DNA of 64,000 bases from Pedobacter helvus. Lineage in GTDB: Bacteria > Bacteroidota > Bacteroidia > Sphingobacteriales > Sphingobacteriaceae. Every line of letters begins with the position of its first letter. Within the stretch, counting starts at the first letter, position 1. Below, one piece after another: positions 35,902-45,091 of the stretch. The notes under the pieces were generated by a model. It saw nothing but the letters and a program-made list of their open reading frames with translations. It searched no databases and was not told where the DNA came from. A program made the translations under genes and the position numbers. Location: assembly GCF_005925325.1 (NCBI RefSeq), contig NZ_SRMP01000004.1, positions 576,829 through 640,828 on the forward strand, written 5' to 3'.

Positions 35902-36402
35902 TCAAAAGGGATTTTGTCCTTTACAAACATTCTCGACAGAAGTTTTTATATAGTCCGAAAGATTTGGTCTTAATTTGTGAATCCAACCATCAGTTGTTTG
36001 TATTCCTGTTTCATTAATACCCGAATATACTCCCTCATACACACTTGGATCATCACCTTCGTCTAAATATATAAACACAAATTGATCAAGAGCATTGTAG
36101 ATATCCAGAACGTAAAAAGGTCTTGCTATTATCCGGTCATACTCGAGCATCTTTTCCCTTACCCATTCCTGTAGATCATTCTGACTTTGCGTTTCACTTC
36201 CATAATCCAATACGTAGCAATTATCCCCAGCCAAAAAAAGTAATTCCTTTAAAGCGATAGGAAAGGCAAGCCCATTATTATACAAAGTTTCTAACTCTGA
36301 AATTTCTGCCAATGAAATGGGTTTGATTTCATCTCTAAATTCTGTATTATCATAAAAAGCTGCAGGATTATCCCGTAATGACTTTAAATATCTTATTTCC
36401 AT
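35902..36402 (-). CDS. SMI1/KNR4 (SUKH)-like immunity protein
   Basis: 166 residues, acidic, no signal. The segment ISLAEISELETLYNNGLAFP followed by IALKELLFLAGDN is the SUKH pattern, and acidic Asp/Glu-rich strands follow. SUKH proteins commonly neutralise toxins. It lies between the FRG gene and the nuclease-like gene on one strand. Confidence 0.65.
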   Translation of the reverse strand: MEIRYLKSLRDNPAAFYDNTEFRDEIKPISLAEISELETLYNNGLAFPIALKELLFLAGDNCYVLDYGSETQSQNDLQEWVREKMLEYDRIIARPFYVLDIYNALDQFVFIYLDEGDDPSVYEGVYSGINETGIQTTDGWIHKLRPNLSDYIKTSVENVCKGQNPF

Positions 36403-36541
36403 ACCAGTACTTACTCTTTCTCAAATCTTTATTGTTTATGCTCTTGGGTTGCTATTGATTTAGCACGTCTGCTATTTTTAATAATAAGGTTCGTAGCCTT
36501 AAAGTAAGGCATCGTTTTTTGAGATTTTACTATTTTACTTT

Positions 36542-38230
36542 TCAATTGATGCCAGATAATTTATTGGCATGTTTATCGAACGCAAAAACATTTTTCATTT
36601 CATCAAGTATAGTCTTGTGATTTTCTGAATACAGTAATGATCCCCGTATTGCGCAAAAGTCATCGAAACTAATTAGGGTATTAAAATAATCTCTAGTAGA
36701 ATTAGTTTTTTTATACTTCTTTTTTAGCCTCGAAATTTGATGATGATAAGCTTCGATATTTTCTTTTAAGATATTCCGCCTTCCCTTTAATACCCGAAGG
36801 TTTTCGATAAAAAAATCGTAATGGATCATTGTAACAGGAGCAACTTTTTGAAACTTTTCGGTAATGTCGATATCAAGTTTAGGGGCATTTTGAATTGCAT
36901 ATTCATTTACCCCATACTTATTTAAGTGATTTTCAGCATAAACTAAAATTGGAAAAATTCTAAGTTTTTTCAACTGGCCATTTAAATTGCAGTGGCTTCC
37001 ATCGGTATCGCATAGAATTCTAATCATTCTGTTAAGCTGAGGTATTCCTTTTTTATCAGTAACAAAATTGGTGTCTATAAAATCTTTGAACTGTTCAACA
37101 CTTTTTTCAATTGTGACATTTTTGTTTAACGAGCTCGATTTAATTTCAAATAAAAATACGTCTCGTTCATTTATAATCATGGTTGCATCTGGTAGGTTAA
37201 GATCCTCCGATGGGATTACTCTTACGCCTTTTTTTTCCATCGATTTTAACAAATTAAATATCAAATATTTTTCTATATATCTTCCCCATAAGCCTTGTAA
37301 ATCGGAAAATCTCGATATACGAAGAGATTGAGGGAGTAAATTTTGCTTAAAAAGGTAAAAATTGAAAACCTTTTCTGTGATTAGACCGAAATTAGAAATG
37401 CCACTTAAGTACAAACTATCGTCCGCTAATTTAATAAAAGGCTTAACGGTCATATCTTCAAGATAAACCCTATTATTATTGCTAGTTTGCAACCAGGTAA
37501 CTACATCAATTTGATGAAATATATCATAGTAAACATGATCCTTAGGGACAACTATCAAAAGATTGTTTTCCGATATTGCCCTTTCTTTAGTTACAATGAG
37601 ATTAATAAAAGTTAAAGGATAATCGTAGATAGAACTAAAACCTGTAACTTTAAGTAGTCGAGCTTCAAAGTCTTCAAACTCCTCATTTAATAAATCTTTT
37701 AGAAAGCCTATAAAAGCAAGCTGCTTCGCAATACCAGTCCGAGGATATGCTGCAGGATGTTCGGCATTAATTCCTTGTGATAAAAGCATTTTCCAAATAA
37801 GTTCTATGCTATTCTTTTTGATGCCAAGACCTAGTTCGCTGTAGCGATGCTCGTTATACACAAGTACTGCATTAAATGCTGTAACAGCAAATATGCCTTC
37901 AAATTCAACAGATTGAATTTCACTAGGCAAGTCGTTTGTTAAGAGATCAGCCAATATTTCAGTAATCACTGGAGCGGTACTTAAATAAAAGGTTGAAATT
38001 CGGGGTAATACTATTTGCTGGTAATTGATAGGAAGCGTATTGATAAATTTCACAATGAATGGGTGAGTAGCTCCTGACAACTTTGTTTCCTCTACTGCTA
38101 TGTTTAGCATTATGAAAAACTTTATGGTTTCATCCCGATCAAAAGAAAGTAGGCTGGAGATATCTTTCTTTGGTAGAGTAACAGAGTTATGAATTAAATT
38201 GTAGGTTAATATTGGATAAAGGGGTTTCAT
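36542..38230 (-). CDS. PD-(D/E)XK nuclease-like island protein
   Basis: 562 residues. Residues about 345-366 read LPDATMIINERDVFLFEIKS: an Asp, then a beta strand ending in E-I-K, the core of PD-(D/E)XK nucleases. The N-terminal 300 residues are helical with no recognised domain; a basic helical segment (RLKKKYKKT) and short C-terminal part follow. No signal peptide. Plausibly a DNA-cleaving defence or mobility enzyme. Overall architecture is unknown to me. Confidence 0.75.
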   Translation of the reverse strand: MKPLYPILTYNLIHNSVTLPKKDISSLLSFDRDETIKFFIMLNIAVEETKLSGATHPFIVKFINTLPINYQQIVLPRISTFYLSTAPVITEILADLLTNDLPSEIQSVEFEGIFAVTAFNAVLVYNEHRYSELGLGIKKNSIELIWKMLLSQGINAEHPAAYPRTGIAKQLAFIGFLKDLLNEEFEDFEARLLKVTGFSSIYDYPLTFINLIVTKERAISENNLLIVVPKDHVYYDIFHQIDVVTWLQTSNNNRVYLEDMTVKPFIKLADDSLYLSGISNFGLITEKVFNFYLFKQNLLPQSLRISRFSDLQGLWGRYIEKYLIFNLLKSMEKKGVRVIPSEDLNLPDATMIINERDVFLFEIKSSSLNKNVTIEKSVEQFKDFIDTNFVTDKKGIPQLNRMIRILCDTDGSHCNLNGQLKKLRIFPILVYAENHLNKYGVNEYAIQNAPKLDIDITEKFQKVAPVTMIHYDFFIENLRVLKGRRNILKENIEAYHHQISRLKKKYKKTNSTRDYFNTLISFDDFCAIRGSLLYSENHKTILDEMKNVFAFDKHANKLSGIN

Positions 38231-38266
38231 GAGCGTAATTGTTAATTTATCGTTTGTTTAGGCAGT

Positions 38267-38485
38267 TTACTTATTTTGGTTATAGCGCAGGTCGTTTACT
38301 TGTGATAATTTAGTTATGTCTTCAGCAGCGATAAAAAGCTGATCACTATTGCCCATTTCATCAATTTTAACTTCTATCATTCCATTTTGAAAAGCTATGA
38401 CAGTCCAATACATTGAAAAGTCATGTACACCAGATCTTTTAAACATTACCTGGTTTCCAATTTTTACATCATCGATTTTATACAT
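38267..38485 (-). CDS. small beta-barrel-like protein, possibly YodC/DUF2158-like
   Basis: 72 residues (VKIGNQVMFKRSGVHDFSMY, WTVIAFQNGMIEVKI). The 'IG..V..K.SG' start resembles YodC/DUF2158 small proteins, but the match is weak. The leader motif lies 5 bases upstream of its ATG. Confidence 0.6.
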   Translation of the reverse strand: MYKIDDVKIGNQVMFKRSGVHDFSMYWTVIAFQNGMIEVKIDEMGNSDQLFIAAEDITKLSQVNDLRYNQNK

Positions 38486-38489
38486 TTTT

Positions 38490-38505
38490 ATTGTTTTTTG
38501 AGATT
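38490..38505 (-). repeat. recurrent island leader motif
   Basis: Coding-strand AATCTCAAAAAACAAT immediately before the 72-residue gene. Confidence 0.5.
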
Positions 38506-38515
38506 GAATAATTTA

Positions 38516-38983
38516 TTAATCTTCATTATATGCATCTTGAATTAAGTCTAATTTTTGCATAGCTGATAAAAAAAATCCGCCTGTGCCCGTCACTTCCGAG
38601 CCATCTTTTATTGTTACATCGAACGGATCACTTGCATAAATATGTGAACAATCGATACACATTTCTAGAAACCATTTAATAATATACGTACCTATCCCCA
38701 TTCTTAAATACTCTTTTGGTGAGAACATATAAATAAGTTTATATCCTGATTTTGATCTTAGATCATCATCAGCAGTTTCATTTTTAAATGTAAATTCTCC
38801 ATCCATTTGATTTTCTAATTCACATTCATTTTCATCATCCTCTGTGTTATCTTCATAAAATCTGAAGTCCACCCTGTCTTCATCATCTTGTTCCCAAGAA
38901 ATAATAATTCTCTGACCATTTTGAAGTTCTACTAAATGTGCCCAACCATCATTTAGTTCGCGGATTAATTTAACCTTATCCAT
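38516..38983 (-). CDS. hypothetical acidic protein with GNAT-like segment
   Basis: 155 residues, strongly acidic in the middle (about 45-75). MFSPKEYLRMGIGTYIIKWF at about 90-109 resembles the acetyl-CoA-binding loop of GNAT acetyltransferases (R-x-GIG), but no other GNAT motif is clear. Leader motif 3 bases upstream of its ATG. Confidence 0.6.
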   Translation of the reverse strand: MDKVKLIRELNDGWAHLVELQNGQRIIISWEQDDEDRVDFRFYEDNTEDDENECELENQMDGEFTFKNETADDDLRSKSGYKLIYMFSPKEYLRMGIGTYIIKWFLEMCIDCSHIYASDPFDVTIKDGSEVTGTGGFFLSAMQKLDLIQDAYNED

Positions 38984-39107
38984 GTATCGTTATTTCAGAT
39001 TTTTATTCTAATTATTAAATCACCTGCTGAGGAATATTGATTTAAATTGTTTTTTTGATTACAAAATGTAGGACTTACTATCAAAGTTAAAAGCTCTTGC
39101 GATTTTG

Positions 39108-39314
39108 TTATCTCACAATTCTCTCAAGTTTTCTATCATAGTGCCTGCCTATCCACTTTGTGATAGCAGATCTATTGTATGTACCCGCACCGTCAGCACA
39201 CATCTTATATTGTGAAATGCTTAAACCGACCTCTTCAGCAGCATATTTAACGGCTTCCAAATTTTTCATATCTACGGTTTCACTTGTCTTGTAATTTTCT
39301 TTATCTGCTTCCAT
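39108..39314 (-). CDS. hypothetical protein, 68 residues
   Basis: Small soluble protein ending basic (GRHYDRKLERIVR). No family recognised. It lies 30 bases after the Zn-ribbon gene in the same direction. Confidence 0.55.
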   Translation of the reverse strand: MEADKENYKTSETVDMKNLEAVKYAAEEVGLSISQYKMCADGAGTYNRSAITKWIGRHYDRKLERIVR

Positions 39315-39344
39315 AATTTGGATTTACTTCGTAAAAATGTGTTA

Positions 39345-39566
39345 TCATTTCCAGCCCTGACCGTAAGAACCTGTTTCGTGAAGCCAGGATTTACCACATT
39401 TGCTGCATTTATAATAGTGTTCATCGACATTCCCAAATTGCGAAGGAACTGCCTTAAATTCAGTACGAGTTAAAAACTGGTGGGGGGGAGTATGCCTATT
39501 TCCCTTTTCCAATACCTCACAATCATTGCATGGGTTTGGGTTAGCTTGGTTGTTATTTTCACTCAT
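39345..39566 (-). CDS. small zinc-ribbon protein
   Basis: 73 residues with two Cys pairs: CNDC (about 13-16) and CSKC (about 54-57), followed by GKSWLHETGSYGQGW. A metal-binding mini-protein. Its ATG shares one base with the recombinase stop. Confidence 0.65.
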   Translation of the reverse strand: MSENNNQANPNPCNDCEVLEKGNRHTPPHQFLTRTEFKAVPSQFGNVDEHYYKCSKCGKSWLHETGSYGQGWK

Positions 39567-40129
39567 TATTTCAGATTGATTATTTTATAAAAAGTTGTTT
39601 TACTGCCTATCTTAAAGGCTTTCATTATATCTTCAACTGGAAGGGTTTTACTCTCATAAGAGGCTTTAACCAGGGGAGCTATTTCTTTATACTTTTCAGT
39701 CATTCCCTTTGGTCTACCTCCATTTTTACCTCGTTCCCTAGCTGATTTTAAACCTGCGTTTGTTCTTTCAATCAAAACATTTCTTTCATGTTCTGCTAAA
39801 GCGCAAAAAATATGAAAAATCAATTTCCCACTTGCCGTAGAAGTATCTATATTTTCTGTTAACGATTTGAAATGAATTCCATTTTCAATAAGTTCAGTCA
39901 CAAATTTTATAAGGTTAACAGTTGTTCTTCCAATTCTGTCTAACCTCCAAACCGTTAAAGTGTCGCCTTTTCTAATAAAGCTTAATAATTGATCTAATTG
40001 TGGTTTTTCAGATTTAACCCCGCTAACCTTATCAATGTAAATCTTTTCAATTCCTAAATGTTTTAAAGCGTCAGTTTGCAAATCTAAATTTTGTTCAAAC
40101 TTACTCACTCTAGCATAACCTATCTGCAT
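39566..40129 (-). CDS. serine recombinase (resolvase/invertase)
   Basis: 187 residues: catalytic Ser9 in YARVSKFEQN, RLDRIGRT, an ALAEHERNVLIERTNAGL helix and a C-terminal HTH (DIMKAFKIGSKTTFYKII). Full length for the Pin/Tn3-resolvase family. Probably responsible for resolution, inversion or movement of the island; it heads the minus-strand run. Confidence 0.95.
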   Translation of the reverse strand: MQIGYARVSKFEQNLDLQTDALKHLGIEKIYIDKVSGVKSEKPQLDQLLSFIRKGDTLTVWRLDRIGRTTVNLIKFVTELIENGIHFKSLTENIDTSTASGKLIFHIFCALAEHERNVLIERTNAGLKSARERGKNGGRPKGMTEKYKEIAPLVKASYESKTLPVEDIMKAFKIGSKTTFYKIINLK

Positions 40130-40188
40130 AATTACATTTTACTCGTTTTAGATAAATTTAATGTAATTTGTTTTAATGTACAAACAAA

Positions 40189-40347
40189 ATGGACTTAAAA
40201 GTTAAACCATATATTTTTACAAACGACTTTATAAAGAAGTACGTTAAACCGACCGTTTTAGAAAGCAACAAAACAGGTACGAACCCGAACCCTAATTACC
40301 ATAAGCAAAGCCATATTTGGTTCCAAATCTTACAAACAGAAAATTAA
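40189..40347 (+). CDS. short ORF divergent from the recombinase
   Basis: 52 codons, MDLKVKPYIFTNDFIKKYVK onward, stop TAA at 40345. Begins 59 bases from the recombinase start in the opposite direction. Charged, soluble, no family; may be a gene fragment. Confidence 0.35.
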   Translation: MDLKVKPYIFTNDFIKKYVKPTVLESNKTGTNPNPNYHKQSHIWFQILQTEN

Positions 40348-40450
40348 GAATGTTTCGTAAATGCTTTAAGATATATCTGCCCTCGCAAAATTATGCGACA
40401 CAGCCCACTTCCACATCCAACCAACTTGGATAACTTTGATAAAAAAAGCC

Positions 40451-40651
40451 ATGAAAGCAACAGAGAAAAAAAACGCTAAACTATGCTACGAACACATCGG
40501 TGGCAAACAGGGCAATCTGCTATTGGAACAATTTGTGGACAAGGGCTGGCTAGCCAAAGAGCACCTCACAGACAAAAACTTCTATATCACCGAAAAAGGC
40601 ATAAAAGAGTTTACCAAGCTGGGCATTGACCTCTCCCTGATCCATTCGTAA
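40451..40651 (+). CDS. solo ArsR-type C-terminal domain, copy A
   Basis: 66 residues from the ATG at 40451 (the frame opens at 40436 but the paralog supports this start). CYEHIGGKQGNLLLEQF, KGWL, FYITEKGIKEFTKLGIDLS is the C-terminal half of ArsR-like regulators whose full-length form has an N-terminal winged helix. Here only the half is present, as in copy B at 54700; 54 of 66 or more positions agree. It may sense a ligand or act as a partner; function unknown. Confidence 0.75.
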   Translation: MKATEKKNAKLCYEHIGGKQGNLLLEQFVDKGWLAKEHLTDKNFYITEKGIKEFTKLGIDLSLIHS

Positions 40652-40711
40652 AGAATGATAACTTCTAATAAGTTAAAAAAAGAGTTAATATCAAACTTAC
40701 TGCTACAAAGA

Positions 40712-40735
40712 AGAGCAGGTTGGCGAACCTGCTCT
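40712..40735. terminator. 10-bp stem hairpin, conserved in both copies
   Basis: AGAGCAGGTT-GGCG-AACCTGCTCT lies between the solo ArsR gene and the convergent lipoprotein gene. Bidirectional terminator likely although no long T-tract is present. A matching hairpin is at 54967-54990. Confidence 0.6.
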
Positions 40736-40745
40736 CACGACTAAA

Positions 40746-41240
40746 CTAATCCATCCTGAACTTGAACCTGCCCTGGTTAATCCTGATGACAGGAGACAAA
40801 CTACTGGCAGCAATCAGCTCCCCTGAAAAAGAACCTTCCAGCACACCATTTTTGAAGTCACTATCAACTAAAAAGTTGGTATAGTTGATCTCTGGCGTTA
40901 AACTGGCATAATATAGTTCACGGACCGAATGACTTGGATTTTTTTGCGTTACCTTATTGATGTTCAATTTCTGAACAATGTATCCATTATCCACAGGCAT
41001 CAGCACGAACATGATCGAGTAAGTGATATCGCCTAGCACCTGCTTTCCATAAACACCCCTCCCTGTCCCTAGATCAAAGTCCAAGGAAGCGTCGAAGAAC
41101 TCCAGTTCAGAAAACATGAGGTTTTCATTGCCAATTTTAAAGGTGATTTCCCCAACGCTCTGCGGTTCAACCACTTTTTCCTTCTTGCAGGCTACAGTGA
41201 ACAATACTGCCAATACGATTAAATAGACACCTCTTTTCAT
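40746..41240 (-). CDS. hypothetical lipoprotein
   Basis: 164 residues with a lipobox (LAVLFTVACKKE, Cys about 18) and a beta-rich mature part (VGEITFKIGNENLMFSEL, INQGRFKFRMD). No family recognised. In the duplicated copy at 54.9 kb only the last dozen codons persist. Confidence 0.75.
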   Translation of the reverse strand: MKRGVYLIVLAVLFTVACKKEKVVEPQSVGEITFKIGNENLMFSELEFFDASLDFDLGTGRGVYGKQVLGDITYSIMFVLMPVDNGYIVQKLNINKVTQKNPSHSVRELYYASLTPEINYTNFLVDSDFKNGVLEGSFSGELIAASSLSPVIRINQGRFKFRMD

Positions 41241-41652
41241 ATTATAAACGGATATTCAATATTCTCAATTAATTCCAGTAGGCTGATCTAAATCCATCTC
41301 TTGTGCATCTGGAAGCCTTAACCGCTCACAGCATTGAGAGAAGTAACAGAGCACTCTTCCACCACCCACTATCGCTAAAATATAAAAAACGAACTAGTAG
41401 GCCATAAATGGGAAATAAAGTCACATTACAAGCAAATCCACTATTGTTTATGACTAGGATCGGAACCAATTTTAAGGCACAGCGCATATCCAAGTAAATC
41501 AACAGCTATCGAGAAATTTAAAGTGACGTAGTAAGAACGGAGGACGAGCCTACACCAAACGACAAAAGCGACATCCACCAATAGTTGTTTTTGAATTAAA
41601 ACATCAATTATTTACTTACTAAATCGTTTTTTCTTTCTACATTTAACTAATT
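41241..41652. other. noncoding part of duplicated segment
   Basis: 412 bp. GGCCATAAATGGGAAATAAAG and later stretches match 55129-55290. No gene visible. Confidence 0.5.
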
Positions 41653-43149
41653 ATGCGCCAACTTATGCGATCCAAGCCAACCATTTATTTTTTTAGTTTT
41701 ATACTTTTTGCGTTTATAATAAATACCGCGAACTGCTTTGCACAGGCTGATCCGAAAAATGTATTTGTGATCAAAGGAAACGTCAAAAATGCTGAGACCA
41801 ATTTTTGGGAATTGTTAATCACTGATTTTATCAAAGCAAAGCATTTAGTGGGTGTGCCGATTGATGAGAATGGCAATTTTCTTAAAGAAATTGCTATTTC
41901 TGCCCCGCAAGATCTATATCTTTCCCTAAACCACCGGGGGATCCCAATCTTTGCTGTTCCTGGAGATACATTAACAGTGAACTGGGATGCTACAAGGTTT
42001 GATGAAACTTTTCAAATATCTGCAGCTTCCTCTATGTCCTTCCGTCAGGCTGAAATCAATCTTTCCTTAAAATTGTATCAATCATATTGGCCCAAAACTT
42101 TGGAAATGTTAAGAACCGTTCAAAGTAAGGAATTGAGTGGTGACGAGAAAATGCAACAGGTACAAGAATTGTTTGACAAGTACTGTTATCTGATTAATAA
42201 GTATCCCAAAAGTAAGTATTCAGCTAAGATTATTGCGGATCAGTACTATTTCTTTTTGCTCAGATTTATAGAAAAAATCAATGCACAGGAAAGAAACAAA
42301 ATTGCAGGCACATTTAAACAGTATAGGCTAAATCTTGATAGCTTAAAAGATGCCGGTCTAAAATCCCAATGTAGGGAAGATTTGCTTAATGAAGATATTT
42401 TTGTCTTATCGCCAAACTACCGAAATTATATCGAAAATAGAGTGCGGTTCAATACACTGTTCAGCGAAGTTAATCTTTTAAACAGAGTGCAGGAGAACAA
42501 GGAATTTAACTTTACACTGAGCAACGGTTATGCTGGACTCTCAAATTTATATCTTTCAGATATGATTCGGGATTGGTACCTTACAAATTCAATTATCAAT
42601 GGCTATTCGGATTACGGATATGAGAAATCTGAGCAAGCCTATCAAAAATTCAAGAATGATATCCTTTCCAAGTCTTACAAAGATACTCTTGAGCGCTTTC
42701 ATAATCAAATGCAGCGGTTGCGTAAGGGAATTCAGGCGCCTGCCTTCTCCCTTAAGAATGCCGATGGGAAAAATATATCACTAAGTGATTTTAGAGGTAA
42801 AGTTGTTTATATTGATTTTTGGGGTATCTACTGTAATCCCTGCATCAACGAAATCAATCAATATGCAGAAAAGGTACATCAAAAATATAGTAACGTTGTT
42901 TTTATAAATATCTGCGTGGATGCAGATGAAAAGGCTTGGCAAAAAACCCTCAAAAGTTTAAAATTAAATGGCATCAATCTTTTAGCAAAAGGGTGGACAA
43001 AAAATCCTGTTTGTCAAGCTTATAACGTGTCTGGTATTCCACACCATGTATTGATTGACAAAAATGGAAAACTCATAGACAATGCTGCACCTGATCTTGG
43101 CAGGCTAATGGAAGATAATAATGTACTTGATCAATTGCTAAAGATGTAA
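41653..43149 (+). CDS. TlpA-like thiol-disulfide oxidoreductase 2
   Basis: 498 residues, signal peptide (FFSFILFAFIINTANCFAQ), an N-terminal beta domain, a helical middle and a C-terminal thioredoxin domain from about 360 with active site C394-N-P-C397 and the cis-Pro region GIPHHVLID. Low GC relative to the neighbours. Periplasmic disulfide reductase. An alternative start is Met5. Confidence 0.92.
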   Translation: MRQLMRSKPTIYFFSFILFAFIINTANCFAQADPKNVFVIKGNVKNAETNFWELLITDFIKAKHLVGVPIDENGNFLKEIAISAPQDLYLSLNHRGIPIFAVPGDTLTVNWDATRFDETFQISAASSMSFRQAEINLSLKLYQSYWPKTLEMLRTVQSKELSGDEKMQQVQELFDKYCYLINKYPKSKYSAKIIADQYYFFLLRFIEKINAQERNKIAGTFKQYRLNLDSLKDAGLKSQCREDLLNEDIFVLSPNYRNYIENRVRFNTLFSEVNLLNRVQENKEFNFTLSNGYAGLSNLYLSDMIRDWYLTNSIINGYSDYGYEKSEQAYQKFKNDILSKSYKDTLERFHNQMQRLRKGIQAPAFSLKNADGKNISLSDFRGKVVYIDFWGIYCNPCINEINQYAEKVHQKYSNVVFINICVDADEKAWQKTLKSLKLNGINLLAKGWTKNPVCQAYNVSGIPHHVLIDKNGKLIDNAAPDLGRLMEDNNVLDQLLKM

Positions 43150-43881
43150 TATACATCAGCCCAGAGATAGTTTCTGTACAAAAGACAAAGCCATTTTAAG
43201 AGGACTTATTTACTGTCGCCGCTCGTATTTTGATTGACGGAACTATAATCAACCAAAAACTGCTCATCAGGAGATAGTTCATCTATGCAGCTTTCCACAA
43301 TATGGAAAGCTGCAACTATAAATCTTATCAGTTCCGATCTTATACGGAGAGTAGGCTGGACACTGGAATTCCATTTCGGATAAAGAAAAACTAAATTCAA
43401 GAACTGATGGCAAGCAGAGGAACAGCAGCTGATAATTCACTATGTGATTAGCCTTTCTAAAAACCTGGGACATCATCTTTCCTTACAGCTTGATTGAGCG
43501 CTATATTTCCTAATCTTTGTGGGTAGAGTTTCTTTGGCTTGAGCCATTCTTTGGATGGGTTTAAATTGAGTGTGTTACAAGGGGGGAATTGAAGGGATAG
43601 AATTTGGTTTCGGAGGTTTATTTCTTCAGGGGGAAAAGTATGAAATATAAAATTCCCGGCAGCTAAAGTTTGGTCCGAAATCGCTAGGTTACTTTTTCCA
43701 GAATATGCACAGCCCTTCCTTCCCAAAAAAAATCTACTCAACAGCGTGCATTAACTTCACCCATCAGGCAGCCTCGATAAAATCAAAACCCAACACCCCT
43801 TTGAAAAAATGCTCCCCAAAAACCAACCACCCCAAACAAAAATTCCAAACAATCAAACCAATTTTTCCCTATTTTTAAACC
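43150..43881. other. long intergenic region
   Basis: 732 bp without a convincing gene. A perfect 12-bp stem (TGCAGCTTTCCA / TGGAAAGCTGCA, loop CAATA) lies at 43286-43314. Weak minus-strand frames at 43206-43741 may be decayed coding sequence. Confidence 0.4.
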
Positions 43882-44508
43882 ATGAAAACCATGCACCAAC
43901 TCACCCTGGTCATCCTAACCTTGCTCTTCGCCCACACCACATCCGCCCAGACCAAGCAGGATCCCCGCATCACTCAATTCCTCAGTCAGAAAGCATCCCT
44001 TAAGAACAGCGCAGCCCACAACCTATTGCAAACCCTCTTCCCCGAATACAACCTCAAACAAATGCAGCACATCTGCCTCATCGTCGGCGACTGGACCGCC
44101 GCGGACCAGCAGGGAAAAAGATTCAAATACCTCTACCAGCAGCGCTTCTACCTCGCCGCCAAAGTAGACACCTTAAAAGACAGCCCCGAGACCACCGCAG
44201 AAAAAATCTCCAAAATGTGGAATATCTATCAGCAGACCGGATACACCTCATGCAACGCCAGTACCTTCGATGTCAGAGACGGAAACCTACTCAAATACGC
44301 CGTAGCCGATAAGTTTGAAGATTTTCTGCAAGACGCCATCAAATGGAAACTGGATCTGAACAAAATAGACAACAGCGATGGGATGACCCTGCTCGATTAC
44401 ATCGATGACAACCTCCTGCGTGCCAAAGGATCTGCTTTAGAATCCACCTACAAAAAATACCACGACATGTTCAGAAAAGCCGGCGCCAAATACAAAAAAG
44501 AGCTCTAG
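43882..44508 (+). CDS. exported hypothetical protein with ankyrin-like tail
   Basis: 208 residues with a signal peptide (LTLVILTLLFAHTTSAQ). The C-terminal third (WKLDLNKIDNSDGMTLLDYI, KYHDMFRKAGAKYKKEL) reads like one ankyrin-type repeat. No catalytic motif. GC-rich coding like the host core. Confidence 0.75.
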   Translation: MKTMHQLTLVILTLLFAHTTSAQTKQDPRITQFLSQKASLKNSAAHNLLQTLFPEYNLKQMQHICLIVGDWTAADQQGKRFKYLYQQRFYLAAKVDTLKDSPETTAEKISKMWNIYQQTGYTSCNASTFDVRDGNLLKYAVADKFEDFLQDAIKWKLDLNKIDNSDGMTLLDYIDDNLLRAKGSALESTYKKYHDMFRKAGAKYKKEL

Positions 44509-45091
44509 TATCTATTTAATAAGTAATTTTCTTCTTCGCATTAAAAAGGGAATCGTTATCTAGTCTATATGTGGCAGAATAACTGTGTTGAGAGCATCAT
44601 AGCAAATACTTATTATTAAATTCACTGGGGTATTCAGCGACTAAAACCACCAAAAGTGGGAAGAACCCAAAAGTAGCCACTCTATTTCGTTTCAAACTAT
44701 CCAATTCATATTATCTTTTACTATTGACCCATCCTTCCATTTTCCTGAAATTAGAATTCGAGCAGTTCGATATGAGTGAACTATCTAGCCTTCCTTTCGC
44801 TTCGCAAAAGGCGATATCTCACTTCATTACGCTTAAAGCAAGTACCTAGTTCAGTGCTTTAAAAAAAACTCAAGTATCATCTCATTAAACTAAGACCAAA
44901 TCCTAAAAAACTGAGGATGAATATTCCAATAATTATCTCTTTCCAAGTTTGAGTTTCCTTACTATTTTCGCTAACCCAAGATTATAAGATATATATTATT
45001 GGCATTTAATCGGTAAATTCGTCACTTAAGCGTGATGAGCTATAACAGCTATAAGTTCCATACTGCTTGATTTTGAGAAAAAGGTTAAAAT
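44509..45091. other. intergenic region with repeat copy 2
   Basis: 583 bp, no complete gene. The 78-bp repeat is at 44869-44946. A stretch at 44640-44680, read on the minus strand, has GTGGCTACTTTTGG / CACTTTTGGTGG units that could be another IS-type end. Confidence 0.4.
44869..44946 (-). repeat. 78-bp repeat, copy 2
   Basis: Two differences from 34652-34729. Encodes the same membrane tail on the minus strand; the frame is open for only about 27 codons before an upstream stop. Confidence 0.8.

Larger units (their letters stand above)
40451..41620. repeat. segmental duplication, copy A
   Basis: The gene, the following hairpin, the end of the lipoprotein and the noncoding stretch at 41281-41620 recur in order, with substitutions and a deletion, at 54700-55400. 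Confidence 0.7.

Noticed and set aside
43206..43741. Several minus-strand frames of 64-94 codons
   Set aside because: They overlap each other in different frames, have no ribosome site or family, and at best are decayed coding sequence.
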